Positions 1-13,058 are shown, numbered from the stretch's first letter. The stretch is 64,000 bases of DNA from Orbilia blumenaviensis (GCA_036872755.1 JAVHNS010000006.1:1-64000); one strand, 5' to 3'. Notes: generated by a model not told the origin, from the letters alone. Numbers and translations: made by a program.

Positions 1-47
1 CCCCTAACCCTAACCCTAACCCTAACCCTAACCCTAACCCTAAAACC

Positions 48-107
<60 letters not shown>

Positions 108-152
108 CCCTAAACCCTAAACCCTAACCCTAAACCCTAAACCCTAACCTAA
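1..152. repeat. Telomere, C-rich strand
   Basis: About 25 tandem CCCTAA units with interspersed CCCTAAA and one longer-A variant run from the first base to about 152, ending in CCTAACCTAAC. The C-rich strand read 5' to 3' at the left edge is the orientation expected for a left chromosome end (TTAGGG-type telomere). The variant 7-mers are mixed through the array rather than confined to its inner edge. Confidence 0.97.
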
Positions 153-2458
153 CTCTCATTCTCCTCCTTCATTTTATTTTTTTTAACTTCTTTTTCTATT
201 TTTTCCTATTTCTTTCTATTTTTTTTTCTTCTCTTCATTTTCTTCTTCTTCTTCATATTTTTTATTTTTTTAATTCTTTTTATTTCATTTCTTTTTTTCA
301 TTATTTTTATTCTCTTTATTCTTTTCATTTTTTTTATTATTTTTCTTATTTTCATTTTCTTCATTCTCTTCATTCTCCCTTTCTTCTTTACCTTTTTTAT
401 TATTTTTATTCTCTTCCCTATTCTCTTTATTTTTTTATTCTTTTTATCATTCTCATTCTCTTCACTATTCTCTTTACCCTTTCAATTTTTTTTATTCTTA
501 TTTTTTTATTTATTCTTTTTATTCTTTTTATTATTACCTTTTTTTTCCTCTTTACCATTCTTTTTATTCATTCTATTTTTTCTTTTTACCATTCTTTTTT
601 CAATTCTTTTTTATTCTTTTATTCCCCTTACCATTTTCTTTTTTTTCATTTTCTTTACCATTTTCTTTATTCTTTCTAACTTTTTACCATTCATTTTATT
701 CTTTCTATTCTCTTAACCATTCTTCTTTTCTTTCTATTCTCTTTATCATTCTCCTTTTTTTTTCTATTCTTTTACTATTCTCTTTATTATTTTTATTCTT
801 TTTACTATTTTCTTTATTATTTTTATTTTTATTATTATTCTCTTTATTCTTTCTATTTTCCCTATCATTCTCTTTATTTTTTCCATTCTCTTTCTTCTTT
901 TTATTCTTTTTCTTACTTTTCTCTATTTTTTATTAATTTATACTTTTACTATTTCTTTATTTCTATTTTCTTTTTATATTACTTTTACATTTTTTTCATT
1001 CTTTTTTTTCCCTTTTTTCCATTTTCTATTTATTTCACTCTCTTTTTCTTTAATTTTTTTATTTTAATTTTTTTATTTTAATTTTTTTATTTTAATTTTT
1101 TATTTTAATTTTTTTATTTTAATTTCTTTAATTTTTTATTTTAATTTTTTTATTTTAATTTCTTTAATTTTTTATTTATCAAATTTTATCATTTTCTTTC
1201 TTTTTTTCTTATTTTCTAAAATAATTCTTTTTATTTTATTTTTTTAAATTCTTTTTTTTACTTAATCAATTAATAACTTTTTTTCTCTCTTTTTTTTCTT
1301 TTTCCAATCTTAAATCATAACACTTTCTTACTTTTCTAATAAAAATCATTTTTTCACCATTTTTTATATCTTTCTTTTTATTTTCTTTTAATTTTCTTTA
1401 ATACTTTACTTTAAATTTTTATTTTCTTTCCCATAATTCCTTTTTTTATTTTTTATTTTTTTATTTTTTTAATTTTTCCTCTTTTTTCTATTCTTTTTTA
1501 TTTTCTATTTTTTTTTATACTCCAATCTTTATTTTTATTTTTTAATATTTTTCTATCTTTTTAAAACTAATTATTCATAATTCTTATTCTTCCATTTCTT
1601 TTATACAACACCATTTATTTATTTATTTTTTTTCCTCTTCTTTCTTTTTTATCTTTTATAATACTTCTTTATCTTTTAATTTTTTATCTTTTTTTTTTTT
1701 TATTCTTTTTAACTTAATTCATTTCTTAAAAACAATTCCTCTTTACTTCTATTTTCTAATATATTTACTTTTTCAAAATCTTTTTTTATTATATTTATTT
1801 ATCTTCATCTTTTTATTTTTTATTTATTTTATTTTTTATTTTTTTTATTTTTCATTTATTTTTTCATTATTTTTCAAAAAATTTTATTTAATATATTTAT
1901 TTTTTTATTATATTTTCTACTCTTTTTATTCTTTAATTTCTTTATCTTCTTTTTTTTATCTTTATTTTTTTATTCTCTTTCTTTATTTTTTTACTTTTTT
2001 CTTCATTTTTTTATTTCACCATTTCTTTTACAAATACTATTAATAAATTCTTTTTTTCTCTTTTCTTTTTTTTCTTTTCTATTTCTCAATATACTTATTA
2101 TTACCATATTTATCATTTCTTACATTTTTCTCCCTACTACCCCCTAAAAAAACTCATCCAATATATTTATTCTTTTCCTTTCTTTTTCCATCCTCAAATT
2201 TTCATACTATACTATTTTTCATATCTTTTTACTCTTTTCTACCCTATTTTTTATTTTATTTTTATATGTATTTTTTTATTTTTATTTATTTTTTTATTTA
2301 TCTATTTATTTTTTTTCTTTCTATTTTCTATTTCTTTCTTCCTTACTTCCTTTTTTCCTTATTTCATTTTTTTTACAAACTTTTAAAAAAAACCTTCCAT
2401 CATTAAAAAACCACCTCACACCAACCCTTTCCATAATTTTTTTTAATTACTCACCCCA
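153..2458. repeat. G-free, T-rich subtelomeric tract
   Basis: This stretch is T-rich with interspersed C and A, built from shifting short words such as TTTTATTC and CTTTATTC. By reading every line I find one G (2268) between base 1 and base 2458; the next is at 2459. There is no ORF of note. The complementary strand is correspondingly C-free and purine-rich, and continues the strand asymmetry of the telomere. Confidence 0.9.
1051..1173. repeat. A/T tandem repeat (~13-18 bp)
   Basis: Inside the G-free tract, a phrase of the form TAATTTTTTTATTT recurs about eight times with small length differences. It is the only clearly ordered tandem repeat within the tract. Confidence 0.7.
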
Positions 2459-2870
2459 GCGGTTGCTCCGCTTCCACTTCGCTCTCTCCGCATGCCAACT
2501 AATTTCCAATTTCTATAGCGGTTCTTCACTTCTCAAATCACATCCATCTATACCAACCTTCCCCAGCGGTTCTTATTCTTTCCAACAAACTTCCCCAAAT
2601 CGCATCCATCTATATCAATTTACTCCAGCGGTTCTTTTTCTTTCTAACACTTACCCAAATCACATCCATCTATGCCAACCCACCCCAGCCGTTGCTGTGC
2701 CTCTACCTCATTTTCTCTAACCATAATTATCTTAACCAGCTGTCGTTTTTCTTTTTCAATAAACATTCAATCAATACCATCTTACCTCAGCGGTTACCCC
2801 GCTTCCACCTGCTCTCACCGTTCCAATATTTTCCACCCCATCTAGCGGTTCTCGCGCCATCCTAGTTTCC
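2455..2870. repeat. ~62-bp tandem repeat with AGCGGTT core
   Basis: A core CCAGCGGTT (or TAGCGGTT) recurs near 2457, 2517, 2565, 2630, 2686 (as CCGTT), 2788 and 2843. The clearest units also share AAATCRCATCCATCTAT and TATTCTTTCCAAC. Spacing is about 50-65 bp. The repeat begins exactly where the G-free tract stops. The ORF at 2463-2720 is a translation of this repeat and is not listed as a gene. Confidence 0.8.
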
Positions 2871-4840
2871 TTGCACCTCATTTATGTATGTATATACCTA
2901 TAGCGCCTCACCACTACCCACTCGTGGTTCCGAACCGGCTAGTCGCTGTTGCTTTTTGTGCCATCCCGCTTTCTGCTTCTGGAAGCCAAGTTGTTGCCTG
3001 CCATATTGCTGGATTTCGTTTAACATGTTTTGCTGTTCTTTCAATACCTTTTGCTTGGTCTCGAAGCAGACAGACACTGAACTTTTGCTTGCGAAGTTGT
3101 ACTATCGAGTCTCTTTCCTTGATGCGTCTTCCGACCGGGTTTCGATTATAATTGGTACAGTGGTTAGTCGCGGACTAGTATCCGGCGCCAATGGAACCGG
3201 TATTACTTACGAAACTTGCGCGGCCAGCACTGGTCCTTTTTTTCATCTCGCCTGTCGTACGTTTTGCGTCAACACGCTATTTCGCCTCTCGGTATGACAA
3301 GCACTGTGCGATAGCTACCGTGTGACTGGTTGACCTCATTGCTTTGGGACAATAATATAACTTAGTTGGTGTTTCCAACTTATTCAAGTACGATTTAACT
3401 TCATTTTAGCTGATGTGATGTAGCTTTGATGGTTTACTGCGTAATGCGTAATACCTTGGATGACCGCGCAGAGTCGCTAAAAGTGCCAGTGACGAGGTAT
3501 AAAACTATTCTGAGCATACCTCTATCACCCATCCAATCGAATCGAATCAACATGGAAAGTTGAAATATTGTTCTGCGTTATACGCTACTCTCATCCGTAA
3601 TATCGCATCCCATCTATATATCATGGCTACTTCGACTCTAAATCCTTTAGCCCGAGCATGACTACCAACCAATTAATTCGTTACCAGGCGTTCCGACTTC
3701 AGCTAAATAGTAATAGAATATCTTGGAACAAAAGCGAGTTATATTTTTCAATTCGAGCCTGAGGCTTAAGCAACGATATGCTGTTTATCCGTCCATAATT
3801 AGTGACGACCGGTTGAGGCCATGCCTCGACAAAACTCGGCAGCCTAGAGTTCCGGGTAGTGAACTGGTTCTCGCCATCTTCCCTAGTAGTTTCTAAAACT
3901 TTGCATCGGCAAGTCAACATATTGAACGCAAAAGTAAGATGGTAGTATGACGGTATATTGCTATAGCGATACAACTTGCTACTGTAGATTTTGTATTATG
4001 GCCTATCTAAATATCGTCGTGCGAATATAGACATCGAAGTTGCCGACCGTCTTCGTAGAGGCGAACGAATAAGTTCCAGATGAGCTAGACTGCAGGCAAA
4101 TGTGAACCAGAGTTACGTGTAACATTAAGTGTTCGGGTTGGTAAGTCGGTCGGCTCGGCTGGGTCTGCCCGCTTGAGGGATGGCTGCGGGCCGCGACAAT
4201 AGGGAGCCATGAGCAACCTACTTTAATTTATTTAATATTTGGGCGTACACTTGTAACAAGATTTGGGTGTTCAATAATACGTAAACCGACAGCTGAGTGA
4301 TAACGTAGACGGTTATTAAGATACTCCTTCCGAACATGCTGGTGCCGGATAACGCTTTGAATCCAAATCCGCACCCGGTTCTTGAGTGAGTTGGACCGGT
4401 TGGTGACCAACAATCAAACCAGCGCAAATGTTAGAATAAGATGGTGTGATAAGTGCGACAAAGGAGCAGCTTGAAACATCGGTAGTGGTTCTTCCTAGCG
4501 AAAGGCGCAGAGGTACGTGTTTGTCTTGAACCACAGAGAAATTTTCTGGGTTTTTGAATGATAAGCCAATATATATGTTGGGGAGCTTGGGTCAGAGTCA
4601 GGCCGGTTGAATACCATTTTGCTTAACGAGCAGACTAGTTGAACGGGCCATGAGCAACCGCTTTTTGTTCGGCTGTACGAACAACACCAACCGCATTTGA
4701 TAATCCTGCAAGACCTTGTTACCAGTTACATTCATTCTTCTGCGACGCATATGCCCTTCCTCCATCAGCCAAAATTTGATACCCCGTACTACGATTATAG
4801 CACTATATTATTCCAAGCCTAATTTGGCCTCGATGGTGGA
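2871..4840. other. Gene-free subtelomeric sequence
   Basis: Overlapping ORFs of 87 and 137 codons at 2884-3297 have no recognisable motif and no matching signal peptide or domain. The rest holds only short chance ORFs. I see no gene, RNA gene or ordered repeat. Confidence 0.5.
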
Positions 4841-4849
4841 ACAGACTAC

Positions 4850-5650
4850 TCGCCGGTTTTTTTTTTGAGAATAGTTACGGCAAACCAGCTGCCAACCTGT
4901 AAACTAGTTACCAGTCTGCGACCAAGCCGCCTATTGACGCGCTAGTTGGCTACCAGCCTGTAAACCGGCTGCTCTACCCGACCGCTCACTACCAGCCTGT
5001 CAACCGACCACCAATATGTGAACCAGCCACTTATCTATCAACCAGCTGCCAGCCTATAAACCAACCACCACGCTAGAAGCTAATTATAAGACTATCATCA
5101 GCTTGTCTACCTACGTACTAACTAGATGCTACTCCGTGAACTGGCCGCTGTGTCTGCTTATTTACTGCCAGTCTGTAAATCCGTTAGGACTGTAGGGACT
5201 TAGGGTACTGGGACTGCTGCCGAATGTCAACAGACCTCAAAAAGAGACCAAGCCCTTTTATTGCCTTTCAAATTATTATTTGTACCGTTTTAAGCTCTTT
5301 TTTCCCTATAACCGTTCCCAGAAGCCAGCCAAAACCCTGTACGGTGGTCTGCCCGTAAACCGGCTACTAGCCTGCCGACTTGCGCAGTCAATGGCGAAAG
5401 TAAAATAATCACATCGAGTACCTCATGAGCTCTAGCTACTTGCTAATATCGTTACTATCCACCCCGGACACCATAACAAAACAGCGCGCAAAACCCCCAG
5501 CAAAACAAATACTAGCCCACTAGCTAGCTAGCATTGGTACATGTACAAGCCAGCATGCTTTGTGTGGCGATTAGACTGAGTTTGTGCTAGCTCCCAGCCC
5601 GTAAGCTAGCTGTTGCGCTTACCTGCCCACCAGCCTGCAATGTAGCGATG
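4850..5650. repeat. Degenerate CCAGCCTGTAAACCAGCT minisatellite, block 1
   Basis: Phrases close to CCAGCCTGTAAACCGGCTG recur many times (about 4885-5075, then 5335-5375 and 5590-5640), alternating with GCTACTAG-like words. Individual copies differ by several bases and spacing is loose, so this is an old, decayed minisatellite. Related blocks lie at about 11.7, 12.6 and 13.4 kb, and a short trace at 50.06 kb. Confidence 0.7.
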
Positions 5651-8209
5651 ATACTTGCCCGCTGATTACCAATTAACTAGTTGAGTACGTAGGTATTCAA
5701 TATGTGATCGTTTAGAATAGGTAGTTTTAAGAACCATGTCGACACGCAAAACCAGTCCAACAATCATAAAACCCTCCCTCAGAAAGTTACTTTAGTTCCA
5801 ACTGCTCTTCACAAAGCAGTCGGACATATCTTGGCTTCTTCACCCAGGCACAAATTCTTGCGGTAGACGCACTTACTTAATGGATAAGTTGACACCTGTT
5901 GCCTGAATTCAAAATCCGTGGTTAGTTTTCGACATGTTGAAGCGATGAAATTAAACGGGAGGTTAGGGAAAGTTATGCGCGCGCATAATAACCACGAAAT
6001 ATGTAACAACTTCTACCACGAAGCCATACGTTCAACAATGCGCGAAGAAAGCTCCCCCAAACTTTTGTATTTCTGGCCCGGTATTACCTGTCCCGCAGTG
6101 CCCGCTGATTTATCCAAGCGGATATCTACTATGCCAAATTATTGGCCTAGTTAAGATAAGGTTTATACTTTATACGAAGTCACAATAACGCGACCAGAGC
6201 TAGCCGTTCGAAGGTCTAAAGTTTGAAGTTTTATAATTTATCGCGAATGTAGAAGAGGCGAGTGGCCCGGAAGTTGCACCTGACATAACGATCGATGGGG
6301 TCGTAATGCGATATGACTTACTTGGCAACGAATTTTATATACTATGCGCCCGTAAATCAATGTCTGATTGAGCTCGGTATACCTATTGAATAATTGGCCC
6401 TCTGGCTTACTACTGCGAAATATGTATAGTACATGGCATCCTTAAATGGGCCGGTATTTTCATATTTGAGGCAAGCTTCTTTTCGATCGGCTCGTTGCGG
6501 GCTGCGACAACTGCAGCTAATTCTTGGGCTTCGTAACCGCTTTGTGGCACTGAAGGCCCTCGCCGACGACATTTTCTAATCTGAGAATTGACATTTATCT
6601 TATATATACCGAGGATAAACATATCAAGAAGACATCAGCGATAAGGATACATAAGAATTAAACCGCTGAGTGCACCACTTTAGCGATGTAGAACTTGTGT
6701 GTATAGGTATGCAGGCTGAAGGGCCTAAACCACCCCTCGCACCTTTGAACTCCACGCTCCAATGTCAATACAGTCTCCTGGGGTTAGTACAACCGTATCA
6801 CAGATTATTATTTAAGATTTCCTCGTGATTCTAATCTTCCTTGCTTCTCAGTTCTAGGTGGCGTGATCTTCAAGGCAATGGACTATGGTCTAAAGAATGA
6901 ATCAGATAAGTTGGCTCACCAAAATATCTACAGCCCACCAGCACTGGATTCTTCGCGCAGCACTAACACTCGGCATTCACACTCACAATCTACGTCTGAA
7001 TATATATGTAAGTAAATAAATATTTTTCCTCTTTTAATCCTTTCCAACACCAGTGCGCTGCAATCGATAATACAATCGCTATTTCTCCTACAAAACCATT
7101 CATAAAAGGGACACCAGAATTCCAGTAATATGGCCTTTCTATGCTGATTGATCTTGGTCAAGGAGTTCAGGAATTCGGTATCAAACACTCATTTAGTTAG
7201 CTATTTTTGGTGGCAGTTCTTATAATGATAGCTCTTAAGCCAAGTTACCGAAAACCCGTGTAGCATGTATTGCATACGATTATGGTTGTATATATCCTGA
7301 TTGCATTTAAGGCTAGTAACAGTTCTATTGGAATCAGTGCGGCTGTGAGTTGGTGGTGAACGAAATGTCAACGACATCAAACTAGTTCGTTTACTGATTA
7401 AGGCGCTACAATGAATTCCTCTATTCATAAATCGCAGGCTGGCAGTTAGGGGACTTGCACCTAAACTAGTAGCTAATTTATGAGCCAGTAACATATTGCA
7501 CTGGGCTGCGAGATGTAAGTACCAGCAACGCGAGATGCTCAAATTGGTTATGGGGCAGGAATTGGCTGCCCTCCCAGCCTACCCAGCCTACCCAGCCTGC
7601 TTAGTTTGTGATTGCACAAATCGGTACCACCGCTACCCCAATTAAGTGCCCTATTCTAATCTGCAAACCACTTGATTTACCGTTAACCCGCTTATTAGCC
7701 CGTCATCTCGCATTGCCGGTACATTTCGCGGCCTGGTGCAATATGTTAGCTGGTTTTCAGGCTAACAATTTGTTTGCAGATTCATTATTAGCTGCTCTAT
7801 AAGCGAATAACCAATTATCGAATACAGAACAGTTCATTTCTTCTTTGGGCTGAATGTAATGCGGCTTGTGTTGAATACTAGCCCGAACTAACTTTGTGGG
7901 CTATGGCTATTGGGCTCGCAGTCGGATGAATGTGCGGCAGTAAATGACATCACTGGTCAGCGTAATAGATACGGGGCGAAAATGCGAAAGGAGCCAACGT
8001 CGTCGGGCCAATGTTAAAGATACCTTTAGCGTTAGAGGGTAGGCTTGATCGATGGGTTGCGGTTTCAGAGATTATCCAAGCTAGCTCACACTAAACAGGA
8101 TGCTCGAAGTTGTGCCGGGTGGACGTTTTGACCGTGGCAGTATCTAATTAACTAATTGAATGTCTTATACTACATATCGGAAGGAAATAGTTACGTCGGC
8201 ATACAGGTG
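5651..8209. other. Gene-free subtelomeric sequence
   Basis: Only short overlapping ORFs are present, at most 113 codons (7201-7542, minus). None shows a conserved motif, signal peptide or plausible intron chain. I see nothing else I can name. Confidence 0.5.
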
Positions 8210-8268
8210 ACATAAAGGAGAAGTAAAATACCGATTATATTAGCCGTATTTTACTTCTCTTTTTATGT
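8210..8268. repeat. 59-bp foldback (inverted repeat)
   Basis: Left arm 8210-8231 reads ACATAAAGGAGAAGTAAAATA plus C. The right arm 8246-8268 is its reverse complement with one extra base and one mismatch near the outer end. The loop is 14 nt (8232-8245). It is an isolated hairpin in otherwise structureless sequence and could be a remnant of a foldback or MITE-type element. I see no flanking duplication. Confidence 0.8.
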
Positions 8269-11200
8269 TAACCGAGTGATCTGGTCAAAATAGAGTGCCT
8301 TTCATGTTTGCATGTATCGCTGAAACAGATAACAATCTCCCCCTTCCGCGGATCGATTCTCCTCCTCCCATAGATTATGTATGTATAGTTGTTTTCGTAA
8401 GACGAGGGTTTATGCCGTCGCCATCTGCAATACAGATGCATTGAGCATGACGCTGCAGCCATCCTCGCCTCGGAAATGGCGCTGAAATCAAAGTGGTTAT
8501 ACTACATATGTGGTCGGTAGTGATAGCATTGCGATTGGTGAGGCTGTAGATACCTAAGAGGCAACATGCGCAGAGTACTGCGATACCCAAAACCAAACTA
8601 CCAATGATCATTCCGCTAGTCAGGGTTAAGTTGCATGGACCTTTATTTCATGATGCCCTCTTTAACTATATACTTGGATCAATTTGGATTGACGAACAAT
8701 GAATGCGCAAGTTTCTAGCAACATGGGTTTCCTAGATTTTCATTCTGGGTGAATGCTGCAGGACGGAATATTCAAACTTTTATCTTGGTATAAAGCCTTC
8801 GGTACGATTCATATCAGTTAACCTAGAAATTCAAGTTCCTATTTCTCAGCGCCGCGGCCGGTTGGCCAATGTATAGAATCCTCACCTCAGCTTCTAGCGC
8901 TCCCGGTCGAAGCTGTATTATGGTATCTATAGCTGGAATAAATATTTTGCAGATTCGGAGTTGCAGTCGTCCCAGGTCCTTCTCCTTTATGAGGAACGGT
9001 CGTCAGTATAGACTACGTTCATCACGGTCGGACACTGACGGCAGTGATGTTACCATGAACTTATGTAAAACACAAGCTACCCTGGACGCCGGGTTGGCCG
9101 CCACGGAGCTGAAAAGGGCAGTGAACAATTTCAGGCTCTCCCGCCCCCCTTCTCCCTCCCTCCTTCATTCTCTGTTTTTCGGAGGGAGAATGGGGGGAAA
9201 TAGCGATACGGTCAAACCTGCTTAACTAGCTACTGCTACCGTGGATTTATGGGCTAACTAGGCCGGTCGGTGCGAGCCTCTAGCGGACAGGCTATTTCGC
9301 ATGCACGCAGACTAGTTGCTCGTGGATGTGGGCGAGCTGGAAGGCAGACTGTTAATAATCCACTGTAGCATCAACGTAAATAGCCACGGTAGCGATGTAG
9401 ATTGGAATACACGTGCACACGTGGTAAGTATCTAAATACCGCGCCGTTTCAGCCGACCGCAAACCTAGTCTGTTGTTGTCGTTCAGTTGGCATCCATACT
9501 AGCGGAAATTACGAAGGTGCAGTCTTTATTGCCCTAGTAAACTTTGGGACCTTTATTTGCAGTGTTTGTCCCTGGGGCTCGTCGTAAAACAGTGCAAGCG
9601 TTTACAGCGAAAGGTTGACGGTCTACAGGCGCATTGTAAGATGAAGAAGATGCGGGTTCTGAAGGTCAAATCTCCCCTTTTGTACCGATAGGGACGCACT
9701 GGTATAGTTGGAGCATATAATAATGTATGACGACCTAAAGGCAAATCACTCTTATTAAAGTCTAAGTATGTTAGTCTTAGTTTCAGCCAGAATGTTCTGT
9801 TGTCAGAGATTGGTAGCATCACATATATCAGTCATCGATCATCTCAAAGGTAGCTTTATTCCCAAATGGTGTGAAGGTCGAGTGTTTGATCCACCGTCAC
9901 CGCACTAATGAGTCGCTACACTCTCGATCACCTAAAGACCTACAGGTATACATGTTTTCCTGGACAATAAAACTGCGTTCATTATGTGGTTTCTTTCTGT
10001 TAAGGCGGCGCCTAGCTACTGTTGGTGGGTCTCGTAGGCGGAGCTTACAATTCTTTTTACCCCCGGCGAGTCGTGGAAGCTTTTAGTTCAGTCCTGGCTG
10101 TCGTTACAAAATGTTTATCAGTAACCCCGTCTTCAACCCATAAGCACACCATGTGTACTCGCTCGCTTTAGGTTAGTCTAGTTTAGATACCATCAGACAT
10201 TCGCTCAATTAGTTCACTTGTTCATATAAAGTCGTAACTATCACCGGGTGTATTAGCCAGGTGATTTCGAGATCTTCTTGTACAGGGTTTGGGTTCGGGT
10301 ACAAAGGATTTCGGTCACACGGTGTTCTAACCTACAAATCCCATATACACATGCACAGCTTTGGATATTAGTGCCACGAACGGCTATTGTGCGCACCGGC
10401 TTTTGAGCCACTGTCTTGAACCCGCGCTACCCGACCTACCTCAACATTGGTAACGTACGATGATATAATATCAGTGCTATACATACATATGTATATCGGT
10501 ACGTAAGTCTGTGTTCATATGATTGATGATCGATCATGTGTCATGATAACAATACATCATACCCTTTATTCATGGATCGGTGCGGACAAACCCGGCTATA
10601 GGCCTGCTGCGTTATCCTTTACACCTCAGCTCGTGATAGAGGCTATAGACGGTACAGCATTCCAGGTCCGTAACTAGTACTATAGTCATGAAACAACCCG
10701 GAGATAAGCACCAGACAAGCCTTTCAGAAAACAACCCCTTCCTTTTGTTCTTTTATTTGATACTACATCTCTTCTCTCTATCAGTACACTTGACCGTCCA
10801 ACTGGGCCTGCGAATCGCGATTCTGTAAGCGGCTCTGATTTTCGTTTTACAAATCCTCTGCTCACCTGAAAAGCGAGACCCAGTCTACGGACACGGGTTT
10901 TCAATACTGGCTCCGTAGTCTCGGGGTTCCACAATATGCCCCGAAATCCAAATCGATCGACAGTGATAACTAGCACTCTAGTGTAGATGGTAGCCCTGCC
11001 GGTGTTCTCGTTCAAACTATCTATGAAGATAAGTTTGCAGGATGGTAGTAACTCATAGACCAGTGTGCTCTTCTAACCATTATGACACCCGAAACGGGAT
11101 CTTACATGAGCTAATCGATCAAGTATAAGTATTTGGCATACCTACAGTATTGAAGTCGTACCTAATGGACTGAGGCTACCCTTAATCCCATATGGCGGAT

Positions 11201-11699
11201 ATTATGACAGTTTACACCGGCGCTGTGCAGATGTGATTGCCGGTGGCCGCGTTGTCGTTTTGTAACAAAAAAGAGAGTATCGATCGAATCTTGGTTTCTT
11301 ATGGGCTGCCTAAAGTACTAGAGTCCGCGCGACGACCGAAGCATCCACGAACCCACCAAAGCATGCACTCAAGACAATCGAATAATCTTTGATAAAACAA
11401 AGCCCTAGAACAATACTATCAAGCGGAAATTCTTGAATACCAAAGCCGTTGAAACCGAGCCGAAGTTCTTTCTCTGGCGTAATTACTTAACTAGGCTGTC
11501 CACGTTACTACTATCCCTAAACCGATCTCGATTATATGCTCGGCAAAGTATATGGCTGGTCAAGGAAGCTTATTAACGTACAATACAGGCGTAAAGTAGC
11601 GAACGTTTACCCGACCGCTAGGGCTCAATAGCCAGAGTTTTGGCACTCGATTCCACCATCGCAAGCTTCGTTGCGGCAACCCCAGGTCAGTAGTCGGTT
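8269..11699. other. Gene-free subtelomeric sequence
   Basis: Chance-length ORFs only; the longest are 118 codons at 8869-9225 (+) and 109 codons at 10686-11015 (-), neither with a recognisable domain. The region contains the G/C-rich hairpin at 9144-9197, listed separately, and nothing else I can support. Confidence 0.5.
9144..9197. repeat. G/C-rich hairpin
   Basis: The left arm CCCCCCTTCTCCCTCC (9144-9159) pairs with GGAGGGAGAATGGGGGG (9181-9197), one base bulged. The 21-nt loop is pyrimidine-rich. The runs of six C and six G are unusual for the surrounding sequence. Confidence 0.75.
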
Positions 11700-11900
11700 T
11701 CTCAGTGCCCCGATGGATTAGCCGCCCGCCTGAGAACCAGCCTGTCTACCTATATGCTAGTTATAACGTTAGCCGCCAGCCATGAACCAGCTGCTATACT
11801 CGCTCGCCCACTGCTAACCTGTAGACTAGCTAGTAGTCCGTAAACCTGCTAGCCCGCGGACGGGTTACCACTTTGCGACCGGCCTGTTTACATACGTGCT
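11700..11900. repeat. Degenerate CCAGCCTGT minisatellite, block 2
   Basis: Words such as GAACCAGCCTGTCTACC, CATGAACCAGCTGCTA and AACCTGTAGACTAGCTAG repeat here with the same flavour as the block at 4.85-5.65 kb. Copies are strongly diverged. Confidence 0.6.
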
Positions 11901-12604
11901 ATTAGGAACCAGTTTCCGTACTTACTCTAGCCCCGGTCGTTCCTGACAAAGCAGTCGGGTAAAGCGTTACCCAACTAGAGCCCTCCCGCATTGAAAATAG
12001 CCCGGGAAAACAATTACAAGAAAAACCAACCTTGCACCGCGGGATCCCGGGAAGAGAGGAAAATAGTAGTCCTAGATATAGCTCTATAATAACTTATAAG
12101 TCTTAAACCCGACGCCAGATTGTAGCATCATTGTACAATATACGTATTCCCAGCGTCCAGACTGGGTTAGAGCCATTGAGATTCCATAATAGCTCCAAGG
12201 GTCAAGCTTGCCTTCAAGTGGCGTGTTCCCCTAGAACTAGCAGCTGACAGCCACCCGTCATTCTTGGCAAGCTACTAAATAGAGCGGGCGGAATTTGAAC
12301 TATCGGCGGCCGTTATAACAGCCTACATATGATAACATGAGCCTGCATCTAAGAATCTCCTAACTATTTTTTCAATTTCTGGACCGAACATACCCATCTT
12401 GTAAAGGAGGATGAAGAACTGCGCGGGTATTAAGGCTCATGTACGTATGAAATAATGCGTGTTAAAGAGCGCCTAGGCGCCTTCGGGTTATATACAAATC
12501 GAATATACAAAGAAAGTTAATACGAACTAGTGAGTTGATAGCCGGAGGCTTTAGTAGCGACACGATACCGACATTGTCAAAGATAGCCATTAGCTACCGG
12601 TTTA

Positions 12605-12860
12605 GAAACAAACTGCAGTCTAAGAAGCAGCCACTAGTTGCTGGCCTGTAAACCAGCTCATAGGCTGGCCAGCTTGTGGACCGGTCCGCGAGTCAGGCTA
12701 TATATTCGTCTGAGGAGCCGCCAGTTGTCCGTCCTGTACATGAATCACTCCGATAGAAAGCTGCTAGTTACCAGTCTAGACGTCTGAAAGCAACTGAAAG
12801 CAACTGAAAGGGGTTTGTGAATCGGTAGCTTGTGGATTAGCTTGGGGAGAACTGCTAGTG
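12605..12860. repeat. Degenerate CCAGCCTGT minisatellite, block 3
   Basis: Further diverged copies (GGCCTGTAAACCAGCTCA, GTCCTGTACATGAATCAC, TTACCAGTCTAGAC) are present, followed by a 10-bp triplication of CTGAAAGCAA near 12783-12810. Confidence 0.55.
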
Positions 12861-12962
12861 CCTATGCACCAGTATGACCAACTACCAGATATGAATTCTC
12901 CATCGGAAAATGGTGTCTCGCGCCACGAACCATAAATTTGCGTTACACATTGAAGTTGTTGT

Positions 12963-13058
12963 TGTTAGAGATCAACCGTACGTCCCTCTGATCCCTATCC
13001 ATATTATGCCAGAGGTCTCCAGCCTCTTCTCTCTCTTCACTTATCGTCCTTGTTCTAT
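12963..13058 (+). mobile_element. Solo-LTR-like element, copy 1 (96 bp)
   Basis: The segment starts TGTTAGAGATC and ends TTCTATCA, with the shared interior TATTATGCCAGAGGTCTCC. It is the same family as 18485-18582 and 50434-50544, which carry 5-bp target-site duplications. This copy shows no clear duplication (flanks GTTGT and AGTCA), so it is probably older. A second fragment of the family's 3' end follows at 13165-13191. Confidence 0.75.

Noticed and set aside
2463..3297. Cys-rich 137-codon ORF and neighbours near the telomere
   Set aside because: The first ORF is repeat-derived. The 137-codon ORF has many Cys but no family signature, and an 87-codon ORF overlaps it in another frame, so neither can be preferred.
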